Shown here piece after piece: positions 1 through 8,093 of a DNA stretch of 64,000 nucleotides. Source of the DNA: Muribaculaceae bacterium (GTDB lineage Bacteria; Bacteroidota; Bacteroidia; Bacteroidales; Muribaculaceae); NCBI GenBank assembly GCA_017621055.1, contig JAGATX010000018.1, positions 1 to 64,000 on the forward strand, read 5' to 3'. Within the stretch, counting starts at the first letter, position 1, and every line of letters starts with the position of its first letter. The translations under genes and the position numbers were made by a program. The notes under the pieces are model-generated. The model searched no databases, had not been told where the DNA came from, and saw only the letters and a list, made by a program, of their open reading frames with translations.

Positions 1-2
1 AG

Positions 3-173
3 GCTCGCGCCGAGCATTTCCGTCTCACACTCGACGGGCGTTCGGTGTCGCTGCCAGTAGGCACGGAGATACGACTCCGTCGCGCCGACTTTGACGTCAA
101 AGTGCTTCATCTGCCCGGTTCAAGTTTCATCGAGACACTCCGCAACAAACATCACTGGGGCATCGAGCAATGA
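3..173 (+). CDS. nadK: NAD kinase, C-terminal fragment
   Basis: The frame is open from the window edge to the TGA at 171-173 and gives 56 residues. The tail reads '...SFIETLRNKHHWGIEQ', preceded by a beta-rich 'RLRRADFDVKVLHLPG' segment. That is the ending of bacterial NAD kinases (beta-strand segment, then a helix with a TLRNKL.W-like motif). NAD kinase phosphorylates NAD to NADP in the cytoplasm using ATP. The catalytic GGDG motif lies outside the window, so the call rests on the C-terminus alone. The stop overlaps the next gene's start in an ATGA, which suggests translational coupling. Confidence 0.75.
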   Translation, partial: ARAEHFRLTLDGRSVSLPVGTEIRLRRADFDVKVLHLPGSSFIETLRNKHHWGIEQ

Positions 174-892
174 CCGAATACATCGTCGGCAGCGGAAATT
201 TTGCTCATCCGCAATTAGGCATCGTAAGCTACACCGTCAGGCGGAGCGCCAGGCGCGTCGTCGCCCGTTGGAGCGCGACCGGCCTGCAGCTGTCAGTTCC
301 TCCGCGCATGACATCCGCCGATCTGGAGCGCGTCATCCGGCAGATGCTGCCACGACTGCTCGACATCAAGCCTTCGAATGCATCTTTTGCTGTCGGCGAC
401 ACACTCGACTATGGCGATTTCACAGTCCGCATTTCGACCCACGACAGCGACAACCGCTCATGCGTGACACGCAAGCTCAGCCGCGACTCCTTCGAAATTA
501 GCCTGCCCTGCCGCATCGCCGTCGGTTCGCCCGAAGCTGTAAAAGCCATCAGCAACGCAATGCGTGGCATAGCCAAACACCTTGCTCCGTCGGTGTTGCT
601 GCCTCGCGCACGCCGGCTCGCCGACGAAATCGGCCGGCAGCCTCTCAGCTGGGAAATATCCAGAGGCCGAAAGATATTGGGGCACTGCAACTCGCGCGGA
701 ACTATCGCGCTCAGCTACGCCCTCGTCTTCCTGCCCGGACATCTCAGAGACTACATTATATATCACGAACTCGCCCACCTCTCAGAGATGAACCATTCGG
801 CTGCATTCCATAAAATTTGTAATAATTATTGCGGAGGCAACGAGAAGCGCTACATCGCCGAACTCAAAGCCTTCCGCTTCCCCTTCAGTTGA
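170..892 (+). CDS. YgjP-like (DUF45) zinc metallopeptidase
   Basis: This 240-residue protein carries HELAH at residues 199-203 followed by 'SEMNHSAAFH', the zinc-binding signature of the YgjP/DUF45 (SprT-like gluzincin) family. The segment LGHCNSRGTIALSY at 170-183 matches the family's WGSC-type core. Cytoplasmic members are presumed metal-dependent proteases, and their substrates are poorly known. No signal peptide is visible. The start ATG overlaps the nadK stop (ATGA), so the two are probably co-translated. The 3' end overlaps the convergent DUF4919 gene by 8 bp. Confidence 0.85.
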   Translation: MTEYIVGSGNFAHPQLGIVSYTVRRSARRVVARWSATGLQLSVPPRMTSADLERVIRQMLPRLLDIKPSNASFAVGDTLDYGDFTVRISTHDSDNRSCVTRKLSRDSFEISLPCRIAVGSPEAVKAISNAMRGIAKHLAPSVLLPRARRLADEIGRQPLSWEISRGRKILGHCNSRGTIALSYALVFLPGHLRDYIIYHELAHLSEMNHSAAFHKICNNYCGGNEKRYIAELKAFRFPFS

Positions 893-1646
893 CCGGGGCT
901 TCGGCCGCTTCGCCATCCTGCCCGTTGAGTTCCGACGGATGCTTTAGAAAATATTGGCGCAGCATTTCCGCAATGTCAAAATAATACCCCTCGGGGTCTG
1001 ACTGATTGCGCGGATTGACCGAGATGTAGTCATACGACGGTTCTTCGAATCTTTGGCCTGTGGCTGTCAGACCTGCAAGATTCAGAAAATCATATTCATG
1101 TTCGGGATAGACCACCACGCGTGCGACTTCGGGCGCAATTCCCGTGCCTGACGAAGCGATAACGAGCAGTATATGATTCAGTTTGTACTGCCATATTTTT
1201 GCGAGGTCATATTTGCCGTTCTGCTCGTAGACATATATTCGGTGTACCAATTGCTGGATGTTGACCGGATTGTCCTCAAGCGCCGCCACGGCATAGTCAA
1301 GCATCATCTGGCGCTCCGAGCGGCTCTGCCTTTCTTTCAGATATATCGGACGCAGCACTTCGAGCTGTTTCGGTCTGAAGGTCGGGCGATACGGGTCATA
1401 GTCTTCCTGAAAAAGCGTTCCATAATAGAAATATTGGAAATCTTCATCGGTCATCGTCGTGTCATTATCCATGAAGCGCTTGTTTAGTTTGGGATAATAG
1501 TAATCCGACGACGGGTCGGTACTCGCAGCCATGATGGCTTCGAGGTCAGGACGGCCAAGCGACGTTTTGACAGACGCATATAAGTCTGTCACTGACATAC
1601 TTGCCAGCACTATTACGGCTAATATGATGGTTCTTAGAATTTGCAT
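885..1646 (-). CDS. DUF4919-type secreted protein
   Basis: The product is about 253 residues with an N-terminal signal peptide (MQILRTIILAVIVLASMS...). The mature part has the aromatic motif 'YYYPKLNKRFMDNDTTMT' and a 'YYGTLFQEDYDPY' stretch that I associate with DUF4919, a Bacteroidetes family of unknown function. Its central region looks helical (TPR-like), with repeated Ala/Leu/Tyr positions. A start 18 nt upstream at 1664 is possible. I prefer 1646 because a TAATTTTG promoter-like box on this strand at 1667-1674 would put the transcript start near 1660. It converges on the YgjP-like gene. Family assignment is from memory of motifs. Confidence 0.75.
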   Translation of the reverse strand: MQILRTIILAVIVLASMSVTDLYASVKTSLGRPDLEAIMAASTDPSSDYYYPKLNKRFMDNDTTMTDEDFQYFYYGTLFQEDYDPYRPTFRPKQLEVLRPIYLKERQSRSERQMMLDYAVAALEDNPVNIQQLVHRIYVYEQNGKYDLAKIWQYKLNHILLVIASSGTGIAPEVARVVVYPEHEYDFLNLAGLTATGQRFEEPSYDYISVNPRNQSDPEGYYFDIAEMLRQYFLKHPSELNGQDGEAAEAPVN

Positions 1647-1764
1647 CCGGCAACAGGCTTTCACTACAAAATTAATAAAAACACTTCTAAAGCCGACAGA
1701 TTGGCGGCGTTTTTTAGAACAATTTACAATTTTTGCAGAATGTTTGATGTCTTATGACAACAAA

Positions 1765-1797
1765 GGCGGCGCGTCGGTTCTTCGCCGCCACGCCGCC
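1765..1797 (-). terminator. Probable rho-independent terminator after nagB
   Basis: GGCGGCG at 1765-1771 pairs with CGCCGCC at 1791-1797 (an alternative partner lies at 1783-1789). On the minus strand the hairpin is followed by TTTGTTGT, 23 nt after the nagB stop. Confidence 0.5.
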
Positions 1798-1819
1798 TGT
1801 AACTGTAGTTATACTTAAC

Positions 1820-2629
1820 TTAAAGCTGTGTATCGGGATTAAGATTTGCAGCTTCAATATCCTTGAAGTAACGGTATGTGCCGACTTTCAGTTCGGCGCA
1901 GGCTGCTTCGTCGGCGACGATCAGAGCCTTCGGGCGCATCTGAAGAGCCGAGATGGTCCACATCTGCGAAATACCGCCTTCCACACCATGGTGGAGTGCG
2001 CGCGATTTGTTGTGACCGTTGACGATCAGCAACACACTGCGAGCGTCCATAATTGTGCCGACACCGACTGTAAGGGCAGTTTTCGGAACAAGGTTGACAT
2101 CGTTGTTGAAAAAGCGCGAGTTGGCGATAATGGTATCTTGGGTAAGAGTTTTCATGCGAGTGCGTGAGCTCAGCGACGAACCCGGCTCGTTGAATGCGAT
2201 ATGTCCGTCAGGGCCTACGCCGCCGAGGAAGAGGTCGATGCCGCCGTAAGATTTGATTTTGGCTTCATAGCGTGCGCATTCTGCAATCGGGTCTTCTGCA
2301 TTGCCATTGAGGATATTGACGTTTTCAGGCAGAATGTCAATCTGATTGAAGGAGTTGGTCCACATGAACGTATAGTAGCTCTGCTCATGATCGCGGGGTA
2401 TGCCGCAATATTCGTCCATATTGAATGTAACAACATTTTTAAACGACACTTTCCCGGCCTTGTTGAGCTTTATAAGTTCTTTGTACATGCCCAGGGGCGA
2501 ACTTCCGGTCGGACATCCGAGCACGAAAGGATGCTCTGCTGTCGGTTTGGCTTCATTGATTCTGGCTGCTACATAATTAGCTGCCCAGCGCGATACTTCG
2601 TCGTAGTTGTTCTCGATGATTAGTCTCAT
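1820..2629 (-). CDS. nagB: Glucosamine-6-phosphate deaminase
   Basis: This 269-residue protein is full length for NagB. It converts glucosamine-6-phosphate to fructose-6-phosphate and ammonia in amino-sugar catabolism. The catalytic residues are in place with the same numbering as in the E. coli enzyme: D72 (NMDEY), D141, H143 and E148 ([14 protein letters not shown]). The phosphate-binding loop [12 protein letters not shown] is at residues 38-49. It is a single cytoplasmic domain. The upstream leader contains one copy of the 87-bp repeat described separately, with TATATTTG at 2665-2672 as the nearest promoter -7 box. A GC hairpin follows the stop. Confidence 0.97.
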   Translation of the reverse strand: MRLIIENNYDEVSRWAANYVAARINEAKPTAEHPFVLGCPTGSSPLGMYKELIKLNKAGKVSFKNVVTFNMDEYCGIPRDHEQSYYTFMWTNSFNQIDILPENVNILNGNAEDPIAECARYEAKIKSYGGIDLFLGGVGPDGHIAFNEPGSSLSSRTRMKTLTQDTIIANSRFFNNDVNLVPKTALTVGVGTIMDARSVLLIVNGHNKSRALHHGVEGGISQMWTISALQMRPKALIVADEAACAELKVGTYRYFKDIEAANLNPDTQL

Positions 2630-2676
2630 TGGATTATGGTTCTATGATGGTTAATATAGATATACAAATATAGCAA

Positions 2677-2763
2677 ATATTCGCAGAAAAAGAATAGCGC
2701 ATGTCGGTCGAAGGCCGGTACGCGATGCCGAAGGCAATTCTTTGATGCAAATTTAGTAAATTA
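2677..2763 (-). repeat. Duplicated leader element, copy 1 (upstream of nagB)
   Basis: This 87-bp segment matches 3682-3768 with 4 mismatches. Read on the minus strand it starts at a TAAATTTG box (2748-2755), then has two short UUCG-type hairpins (TGCCTTCGGCA and a GGCCTTCGacC type). It ends next to a second -7-like box, TATATTTG (2665-2672), about 40 nt before the nagB ATG. Confidence 0.85.
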
Positions 2764-2767
2764 ACTT

Positions 2768-3646
2768 TTAATTATCATGATAATATTTATTAACTCGCTT
2801 TGTGTAGCTGCGTGATTCCTTGAAATCCGGACAATACCTCATGTCTGTATCGCTGTATTTGCATTTGCAGTTGTTTTTGCCAAACAGGTTGCACTCTCCG
2901 TTGAGCCAGAACCAGCGACAGTCATTTCCGGTTGCCTTATAATGTGACGGCAGACAATTATAACGTGGTAACTCGAAGGGGTTTTCTCTCCTGAACCTGC
3001 CCAGTCCGTGAGGTACATAGTTCTTGCGTGCCTCTTCTTCCGCCTTCCGATATGCCTCGAGATTGAGCTGTCGCATCTGTTCTTCCATGGCTCGTTTGTA
3101 TGCAATATGGGCAGTCATTACCTGTTGGATAGGACTGTCTGTAACTTTAGCCCATATTACCGATACAATAGTGGTTCCTACGAGGGCTGCCGGAATTATA
3201 AGCCATTGCAGCGCTGCAAGCATACATAGGAATCCGAGTGCAGTCACAACGGTCATGCCCGTACGCAACACGTCCGGTTTCTCGCGTTTTATAGCATATA
3301 GTGCCACACCGCACTGGCTTGCAAATCCGGTGTATAGCAGAAGATAAAGCAGATATTTAATGATGATTCCGGAATGGACTGATATCAGTGATATGGCTTC
3401 ACGCAGATTCGTGTTGCTGCTGTCGCTGAGCATGAACCATCCGAATTCAATGACGGATGTCAGGCATATAGGCAAATAATATGCTGTTATCTTGCTGTAA
3501 ATGCGGTTGGTCAGGCCGGAATATCCTTTCGAGGCATTGGCCCAGTCGCCATAATCCTGATAACGGCGTTCGACCATGGACATAAGTACTAAGCCCAATG
3601 TGTTCAGGATGCAGATGCAAGCGATTACTAAAAATGTAGCTGACAT
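2768..3646 (-). CDS. Unrecognised integral membrane protein with Cys-rich C-terminus
   Basis: I do not recognise this family. From the ATG at 3646 it has 292 residues, about five hydrophobic helices in the first 190 residues, a charged helical stretch (EEQMRQLNLEAYRKAEEEAR), and a C-terminal tail with seven cysteines. The tail includes CLPSHYKATGNDCRWF, GECNLFGKNNCKCKY and DMRYCPDF, and could bind zinc or form disulfides. The frame is open 96 nt further upstream, but that stretch lies inside the repeated leader element and downstream of its promoter-like boxes, so I chose the inner start. The gene lies exactly between the two copies of the 87-bp repeat. Confidence 0.65.
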   Translation of the reverse strand: MSATFLVIACICILNTLGLVLMSMVERRYQDYGDWANASKGYSGLTNRIYSKITAYYLPICLTSVIEFGWFMLSDSSNTNLREAISLISVHSGIIIKYLLYLLLYTGFASQCGVALYAIKREKPDVLRTGMTVVTALGFLCMLAALQWLIIPAALVGTTIVSVIWAKVTDSPIQQVMTAHIAYKRAMEEQMRQLNLEAYRKAEEEARKNYVPHGLGRFRRENPFELPRYNCLPSHYKATGNDCRWFWLNGECNLFGKNNCKCKYSDTDMRYCPDFKESRSYTKRVNKYYHDN

Positions 3647-3681
3647 GTCGGCTGAAGTTTTGTAAACAGCAAATATACAGC

Positions 3682-3768
3682 ATATTCGCAGAAAAAGAAT
3701 AGCGCTTGTCGGCCGAAGGCCGGTACGCGGTGCCGAAGGCAATTCTTTGATGCAAATTTAGCAAATTT
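3682..3768 (-). repeat. Duplicated leader element, copy 2 (upstream of membrane-protein gene)
   Basis: This is the partner of 2677-2763, at a constant offset of 1005 bp with 4 mismatches. It has the same order on the minus strand: TAAATTTG (3753-3760), TGCCTTCGGCA, GGCCTTCGGCC, then TATATTTG (3670-3677) just outside the homology, about 24 nt from the ATG at 3646. The last bases overlap the end of the upstream serine-hydrolase gene. Confidence 0.85.
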
Positions 3769-4873
3769 ATTTGATTTGCGGCAGTATATAATCCCACACA
3801 AGATTCAGTTCTTTCTGATATGTGTGCGAACCCGCGGTCATCGCAACGACCGCATTCTGATCGGGCATCACGACTATAAACTGTCCGAACGAGCCGTCGG
3901 CACGGTAGGCGTTGTGGCGACAGCGCCACACCTGATAGCCGTAGCCTTGTACCCAGTCGCTCGTCATAAGCTCCTCTTCGGTTGGTATATATTCAATACT
4001 ATTGGGCGTACCCTGCATCGACGATATATGTCGCTGCGACATTGCGTCTATCCATTCGGCGGGCACAATTTGTTTGCCGTTCCATTCGCCGTGATTGAGC
4101 ATCAGCTGTCCGGCCTTGGCGAGGTCTTCGGTCTTGAGCATAAGTCCCCACCCGCCGGTATTTACACCTTCGGGGCTTTCGGCCCAGACAGCGCCTTCGA
4201 TGCCGAGCGGCTCAAAAAGGCGCGGAGTCAGATAGTCGATAAGTTTCTTACCTGTACGGGCCTGAACTGCGGCCGAAAGCATATATGTGCCCATGCTGCT
4301 GTAGCTGAACACCGTTCCCGGCTCGTATTCTACAGGGTAGCTAAGATATTGGCGCACCCAGCTCATTGTCGAATCTTCTTCTGTCAGTCGCATGATATCC
4401 GTATACAGATTCGGACCTGACGCGTGTCCCGCCGACATAGTCAGCAGATCCTCAACCGTCACTGCGGCCAAATTGTCGCCGACACTGTCCGGGAGGTAGT
4501 CGGGAAAGATATCGACGATTTTCTCGTCGATGCGAAGAAGACTGTCGTCGATAGCCATGCCGACAGCCAGCGACGTGAAAGTCTTGCTGACCGAATACAG
4601 CACATGCAGCGAGTCTGGATGTCCGCCGTTGCGCCAGTCTTCGTAGATGACTTGGCCGTCCTTGACAACCACCACGCTGTGCAGGTCGACACTGTCGGCT
4701 GCCGCCTGCTGCCACAGGCTATCCATAGCCGCAAGCATAGTTTCTGTCGTTTCGGCTCGCGGCAACGATTTGTCGTTTTGTGCCTCGTTCTTGCCGCCGC
4801 ATCCTGTGGCTGACACAGCCACTATCGCTCCTGTGAGGAGCACACAAGCAGGTTTCAAAATTCTCTTTAGCAT
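3767..4873 (-). CDS. Serine hydrolase, beta-lactamase/PBP class C fold, lipoprotein
   Basis: This 368-residue protein begins with a hydrophobic leader and a lipobox-like SATGC (Cys25), so it is probably a lipoprotein. The catalytic SxxK is SVSK at 94-97 (LYSVSKTFTSLAVG). The second motif is YSS at 191-193 (FSYSSMGTYML, the YxN/YxS position). The third box is less clear, in the region ending GQFIVVMPDQNAVV. This is the beta-lactamase-related (AmpC/esterase EstB/DD-peptidase) superfamily. Substrate cannot be told from sequence: an esterase or peptidase role is as likely as beta-lactam hydrolysis. Confidence 0.88.
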   Translation of the reverse strand: MLKRILKPACVLLTGAIVAVSATGCGGKNEAQNDKSLPRAETTETMLAAMDSLWQQAAADSVDLHSVVVVKDGQVIYEDWRNGGHPDSLHVLYSVSKTFTSLAVGMAIDDSLLRIDEKIVDIFPDYLPDSVGDNLAAVTVEDLLTMSAGHASGPNLYTDIMRLTEEDSTMSWVRQYLSYPVEYEPGTVFSYSSMGTYMLSAAVQARTGKKLIDYLTPRLFEPLGIEGAVWAESPEGVNTGGWGLMLKTEDLAKAGQLMLNHGEWNGKQIVPAEWIDAMSQRHISSMQGTPNSIEYIPTEEELMTSDWVQGYGYQVWRCRHNAYRADGSFGQFIVVMPDQNAVVAMTAGSHTYQKELNLVWDYILPQIK

Positions 4874-4944
4874 GCTTTTATAAAATAAATTCCGGCATCG
4901 TGACGCGAAACCGGAACAATATGATGGAAAGTGATAATGATGAG

Positions 4945-5019
4945 TGGGCGCTGAGGGATTCGAACCCCCGACCCTCTGCTTGTAAGGCAGACGCTCTGAA
5001 CCAGCTGAGCTAAGCGCCC
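4945..5019 (-). tRNA. tRNA-Val (anticodon UAC)
   Basis: On the minus strand the gene begins GGGCGCTTAGCTCAG and ends CAGCGCCCA. The acceptor GGGCGCT pairs with AGCGCCC (7 bp). The anticodon stem is TCTGC/GCAGA around the loop CTTACAA, giving anticodon TAC (Val). The T arm has GGTTCGAATCC. CCA is not fully encoded (CCCACT). Confidence 0.97.
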
Positions 5020-5039
5020 CTTTCTTGCCGAAAGCGATG

Positions 5040-5071
5040 CAAAGTTACAACCATTTTTTGAACCCACCAAA
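5040..5071 (-). promoter_or_regulatory. Promoter of tRNA-Val
   Basis: On the minus strand there is TTTG (5068-5071), a 20-nt spacer and TAACTTTG (5040-5047), the Bacteroidetes -33/-7 pattern, ending 20 nt before the tRNA 5' end. Confidence 0.7.
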
Positions 5072-5172
5072 TTTCGGTACGGTTTTTTAACATTTTTTGA
5101 TTCAATTCCCAATTCCCGGTTTTAGCAAGAGAATTATGCTTCCGATTCATAATCGCCATGAAATGTCGTAGG

Positions 5173-5190
5173 GACGAGCCATGGCGCGTC
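5173..5190. repeat. REP-like palindrome beside the transposase remnant
   Basis: GACGAGCCATGGCGCGTC is an 18-nt palindrome with a single mismatch, inside the context GTAGGGACGAGCCATGG. It resembles the GACGCGCCATGGCGCGTC-type extragenic palindromes found next to RAYT genes in many genomes. Confidence 0.6.
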
Positions 5191-5200
5191 TGCATCAGTA

Positions 5201-5242
5201 TGGGTAATTTCAGGGTTGAATTGGGTAATTTCAGGGTTGAAT
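5201..5242. repeat. 21-bp tandem duplication
   Basis: TGGGTAATTTCAGGGTTGAAT occurs twice back to back (5201-5221 and 5222-5242). It encodes a repeated FNPEITQ in the transposase remnant. Confidence 0.95.
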
Positions 5243-5498
5243 CTATCATAACACCAATTACTTATGTTGTTGTCGATATAATTCATAATATTTTCGAACG
5301 CTTGCTGATTACGAATTATATGCTCATGAAACCTCGGTTGCCATGCAAACGTTATACAGCGTTTGTTTGCTTCGTGTTTAACGGTGCTTTTAATTTGACC
5401 GATTATTACTGACAGACGGCTATTGTGATGGAAATCTTGAAATTCCTTTGGACTATGCAATTTGGGCTTAAGGCAACTGCACTTCCAATTGCGGGGGA

Positions 5499-6455
5499 CT
5501 ATAGGTTCAGCGTGAATTCGGGGTAGACCACGCCACGGGCGCCGAAGCCGTACTTCTGGCGCAACAGCCCCTCGTTGAGGACGTGTCCGCCGGCCTCGTT
5601 GCTCGTTCCGAAGTCGAGCCAGGTGCGCGGGCAGTCGGCGATTAGGGCGCTGAAGACTGCCGGGAGGGCCCGCAGCTCGCGGCCACGTGGTGTGGAAGCT
5701 ATGTACTGTGTGTGCACGCAGGTATCGGTGATAAACAGGAGGCAGCCGCCGAGGAGGTCGCCGTCGGTGGCGTTGCGTGCGGTAACCAGGCGTATGTTTT
5801 CCGGAAAACGGCATGCGAGGAGGCGTAGCTCGGCGGCGGTGTGCACGGGCGTGGCGCCGTTGTGTCGCTCGGCGAGGTTTTGGGCGAGCATGGCGTGGAA
5901 GGCGTCGATATCGGTGCTTTCGGTCACTATGATGCCGTTCTTTTCGGCGCGGCCGATGTTTCGGCGCGTGTTGGTGTCGGGCGGCAGACAGTCTGCGGGG
6001 CGCATGGCGGCGCTGAGGCGGCAGGCGCTCATGGTTGCTCCGAGGCGCCATAGGGCATAGATGTCGTCGTCGGCCGGCTGCCGGTGGTAGATGTGCGGCA
6101 CAGGCTTTACTGTCAGTGCGGTGTATCCCTGCTGCCGGTAATGGTCGGCCACGAGCGCCATGATTTCGAGGATTGCGGCGCCGCCGAGGTTCATGGCGGG
6201 GAGAAGGCCGCCGTATGTCAGCCCCGGATGTGCTGCCACCACGCTGTCGGAGTCCGGCGCTGTGGCGGCGGCGAAGAGGGCAACTGTCCGGCCGCTGTCA
6301 TCGGCTATCAGCAGCGAGCGGTCGGCGAAGCGGTCGGCATGGTAGTCCATGTACGGGCGCGTGAGGATGAAAGTGCCGTTGCGGCTTGCCGCCACGGCAC
6401 TGTCCCACAGCCCGGCCAGTCCGGGCCGGTAGTCGGTTATCGTATAATAGCCCAT
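5499..6455 (-). CDS. GNAT/FemAB-like acyltransferase-fold protein
   Basis: The product has 318 residues and no signal peptide. The pattern resembles the double-GNAT FemAB-like proteins common in Bacteroidetes: an N-terminal half with 'GGLLPAMNLGGAAILEIM' and 'YRQQGYTALTVKPVPHIYH', then a second half with 'RRNIGRAEKNGIIV', 'FHAMLAQNLAERH', 'GGCLLFITDTCVHTQYIAS' and a closing 'YGFGARGVVYPEF'. Such proteins transfer acyl or aminoacyl groups from CoA or tRNA donors, often in envelope polysaccharide synthesis. The substrate here is unknown. It is a monocistronic minus-strand gene between a transposase scar and a SemiSWEET gene. Confidence 0.7.
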   Translation of the reverse strand: MGYYTITDYRPGLAGLWDSAVAASRNGTFILTRPYMDYHADRFADRSLLIADDSGRTVALFAAATAPDSDSVVAAHPGLTYGGLLPAMNLGGAAILEIMALVADHYRQQGYTALTVKPVPHIYHRQPADDDIYALWRLGATMSACRLSAAMRPADCLPPDTNTRRNIGRAEKNGIIVTESTDIDAFHAMLAQNLAERHNGATPVHTAAELRLLACRFPENIRLVTARNATDGDLLGGCLLFITDTCVHTQYIASTPRGRELRALPAVFSALIADCPRTWLDFGTSNEAGGHVLNEGLLRQKYGFGARGVVYPEFTLNL

Positions 6456-6484
6456 TACGGGTGCAAATCTACGAAAAATCGGCG

Positions 6485-6760
6485 TTATTTTCGATGTTTT
6501 TTGCCGTAATCGTTATGAAGTTTTATGCCGAATACAATGACGGAGCAGACTGTGGTGATGATGTTTGTCACCGCCAGAGGCCAGTTGCTGATGAGTATGC
6601 CCTGAATGACGAAGAAAATAGAGCCCAGGCCGAGCATGCAGAAGGTGGGTAGGGCTATGCCGTCGGTGTCGCGGGTGCGGATGGTGGCTATTGCCTGGGG
6701 CATATAGCCGCAGATCATGCTGATAGAGGCCAGCCAGCCTATGATTTCAGATAATTCCAT
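6485..6760 (-). CDS. SemiSWEET sugar transporter
   Basis: At 91 residues this is the size of a bacterial SemiSWEET (one triple-helix bundle that works as a dimer). Three hydrophobic helices are visible. The first carries the PQ-loop signature GYMPQAIATIRTRDTDGI (residues 18-35), and a charged KKHRK tail follows the third helix. Family members move small sugars through the inner membrane down their gradient; the sugar cannot be predicted. It ends 29 bp before the start of the GNAT-like gene. Confidence 0.9.
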   Translation of the reverse strand: MELSEIIGWLASISMICGYMPQAIATIRTRDTDGIALPTFCMLGLGSIFFVIQGILISNWPLAVTNIITTVCSVIVFGIKLHNDYGKKHRK

Positions 6761-6886
6761 GGTGATGAATGGTTTTAGACGGTAAAACGAGTCTGCCGGA
6801 GCGCTCGTCGCCCGAGGGGGCGGGAACGTTCCGGCCGACTGTGTTGTCAGTTAGTTATGTTCTTTGTTCAAAGATGGTTGCGGTGA

Positions 6887-8023
6887 TTATTCGGTTTCGA
6901 GCGTGCATATCGATACTCGGTTCCAGGACTCTTCCTCGAACATATTGCCGATGCCTTCACCCTGGGCTTCGATGCGCGATTCGGGTATGCGGTAGCGGCG
7001 CACCAGTGCGTTCTTGACGGCTTCGGCACGAGCCTGGGCCAGACGGATGTTGAAGTCGTAGTTGCCGTCGCGGCTGGCGTAGCCCTTGATGATGACCTTG
7101 CTGTCGGGGTGACTGTTCATGTAGTCGGCGATCATGGTGACGTTAGGCATCTGGTCGGCGGTGATGGCATGGGAGCCTATGCGGAAGAAGACGAAACGGA
7201 CGGAGTTATACTGGTTGGTGACATCGTGCACAACCTGCGGCTGGCGGTTGCGGCAGCTGTCGAGCTCGGCGCTGAGGAGGTCGGCGCGCGTCTGCCACTG
7301 GCGTGCGGCGGCATCGGCGGCATCCACCTGTCCGCGCAATTCGTTGATCTGACCGTTGAGGGCGGCTACTTCGGCGGCGTCATATGGACGTACGCACGGG
7401 AAGCCGTCGCCGAAGCGGTAGCTCACGCCGGCAAGGAGGCTGAACGTGGCCTTGTTGATATTGTAGCCCATGGGGCTCTGTTTGTAGTTGCCGTTGAGGT
7501 TCCACGTAATGGCGGGTTTGATGCCAACGGTAACGTGGTCGGTGACATTGAAGTTGAAGTTGAGGCCCACTTTGGTGGCGAAGTAGTTGTAGTCGCTGCC
7601 GTTGGCCTTGTTCACGTAGTCATGGCCCCAGCCGGCGCCCACCAGGGCTTCGATGGTGAAGGGACGCACCTGGCAGGGATAGCCGCCGAAGAGGTTGAAG
7701 AGGTCGGCGGTGCCGTAAAGGCCTACATAGCTGTTGTCGAATGCCGTGCTGCTGTGCACATAGCCTTTCCACGACGAGGTGTTGACGCCGAAGAGGCCCT
7801 CGGCACCGATGCCGAATACGGGAGTGATCTGCTTGCCGATGTGGAGGCCCACAGCGCCGCGCATGCTGCCGAAGAAGGCCTGATTGCTCATGGGCGTCAC
7901 AACGCCGCCGTCGAGGCCTATCTGCCAGTTGTCGAAGAATTTCGGTTGTTCCACTATTTGTGCGTTGGACGCCAAGGCTCCCGCACCGGCCATAAGAATG
8001 GCTGCTAAAATAGTCTTTTTCAT
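6887..8023 (-). CDS. OmpA-family outer-membrane protein
   Basis: This 378-residue protein has a signal peptide (MKKTILAAILMAGAGALASNA), an N-terminal beta-barrel-like region of about 200 residues, a coiled-coil linker (AALNGQINELRGQVDAADAA) and a C-terminal OmpA peptidoglycan-binding domain. The last domain shows 'VIIKGYASRDGNYDFNIRLA' followed by QARAEAVKNAL, the region that contacts diaminopimelate. It matches the major Bacteroidales OmpA-type porin-like proteins that tie outer membrane to cell wall. A strong promoter lies upstream (8062-8093). Confidence 0.92.
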   Translation of the reverse strand: MKKTILAAILMAGAGALASNAQIVEQPKFFDNWQIGLDGGVVTPMSNQAFFGSMRGAVGLHIGKQITPVFGIGAEGLFGVNTSSWKGYVHSSTAFDNSYVGLYGTADLFNLFGGYPCQVRPFTIEALVGAGWGHDYVNKANGSDYNYFATKVGLNFNFNVTDHVTVGIKPAITWNLNGNYKQSPMGYNINKATFSLLAGVSYRFGDGFPCVRPYDAAEVAALNGQINELRGQVDAADAAARQWQTRADLLSAELDSCRNRQPQVVHDVTNQYNSVRFVFFRIGSHAITADQMPNVTMIADYMNSHPDSKVIIKGYASRDGNYDFNIRLAQARAEAVKNALVRRYRIPESRIEAQGEGIGNMFEEESWNRVSICTLETE

Positions 8024-8061
8024 AATAAACGGTTGATAACTTGAGGAGAAAAAACGGGCTG

Positions 8062-8093
8062 CAAAGTTAATACAAAATTATTGTTTTAACAAA
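8062..8093 (-). promoter_or_regulatory. Promoter of the ompA-type gene
   Basis: On the minus strand there is TTTG (8090-8093), a 20-nt spacer and TAACTTTG (8062-8069), a full match to the Bacteroidetes consensus. The leader is about 30 nt. Confidence 0.75.

Larger units (their letters stand above)
5134..5470 (-). pseudogene. Remnant of a REP-associated tyrosine transposase (IS200/Y1-like)
   Basis: On the minus strand an open stretch ending at 5134 reads '...RLSVIIGQIKSTVKHEANK', then 'FAWQPRFHEHIIRNQ', 'AFENIMNYIDNNISNW'. This is the C-terminal half of RAYT/Y1 transposases (family pattern: KS..K..N, W..RFHDHIIRN, IA.YI.NNP..W). The N-terminal half with the HUH metal motif (NHVH-like) is absent: upstream the frame runs into the antisense of the GNAT gene. 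The Tyr usually found in the KSYT segment reads KST. The 3' end contains a 21-bp tandem duplication and a REP-like palindrome. It is a decayed fragment and cannot transpose alone. Confidence 0.75.

Noticed and set aside
3647..3742. N-terminal extension of the Cys-rich membrane protein
   Set aside because: The extra 32 codons lie in the duplicated leader element and overlap its promoter boxes.
5201..5242. CRISPR-like repeat
   Set aside because: Two direct copies of 21 bp without spacers. It is a simple tandem duplication; no CRISPR array or cas gene is present in the window.
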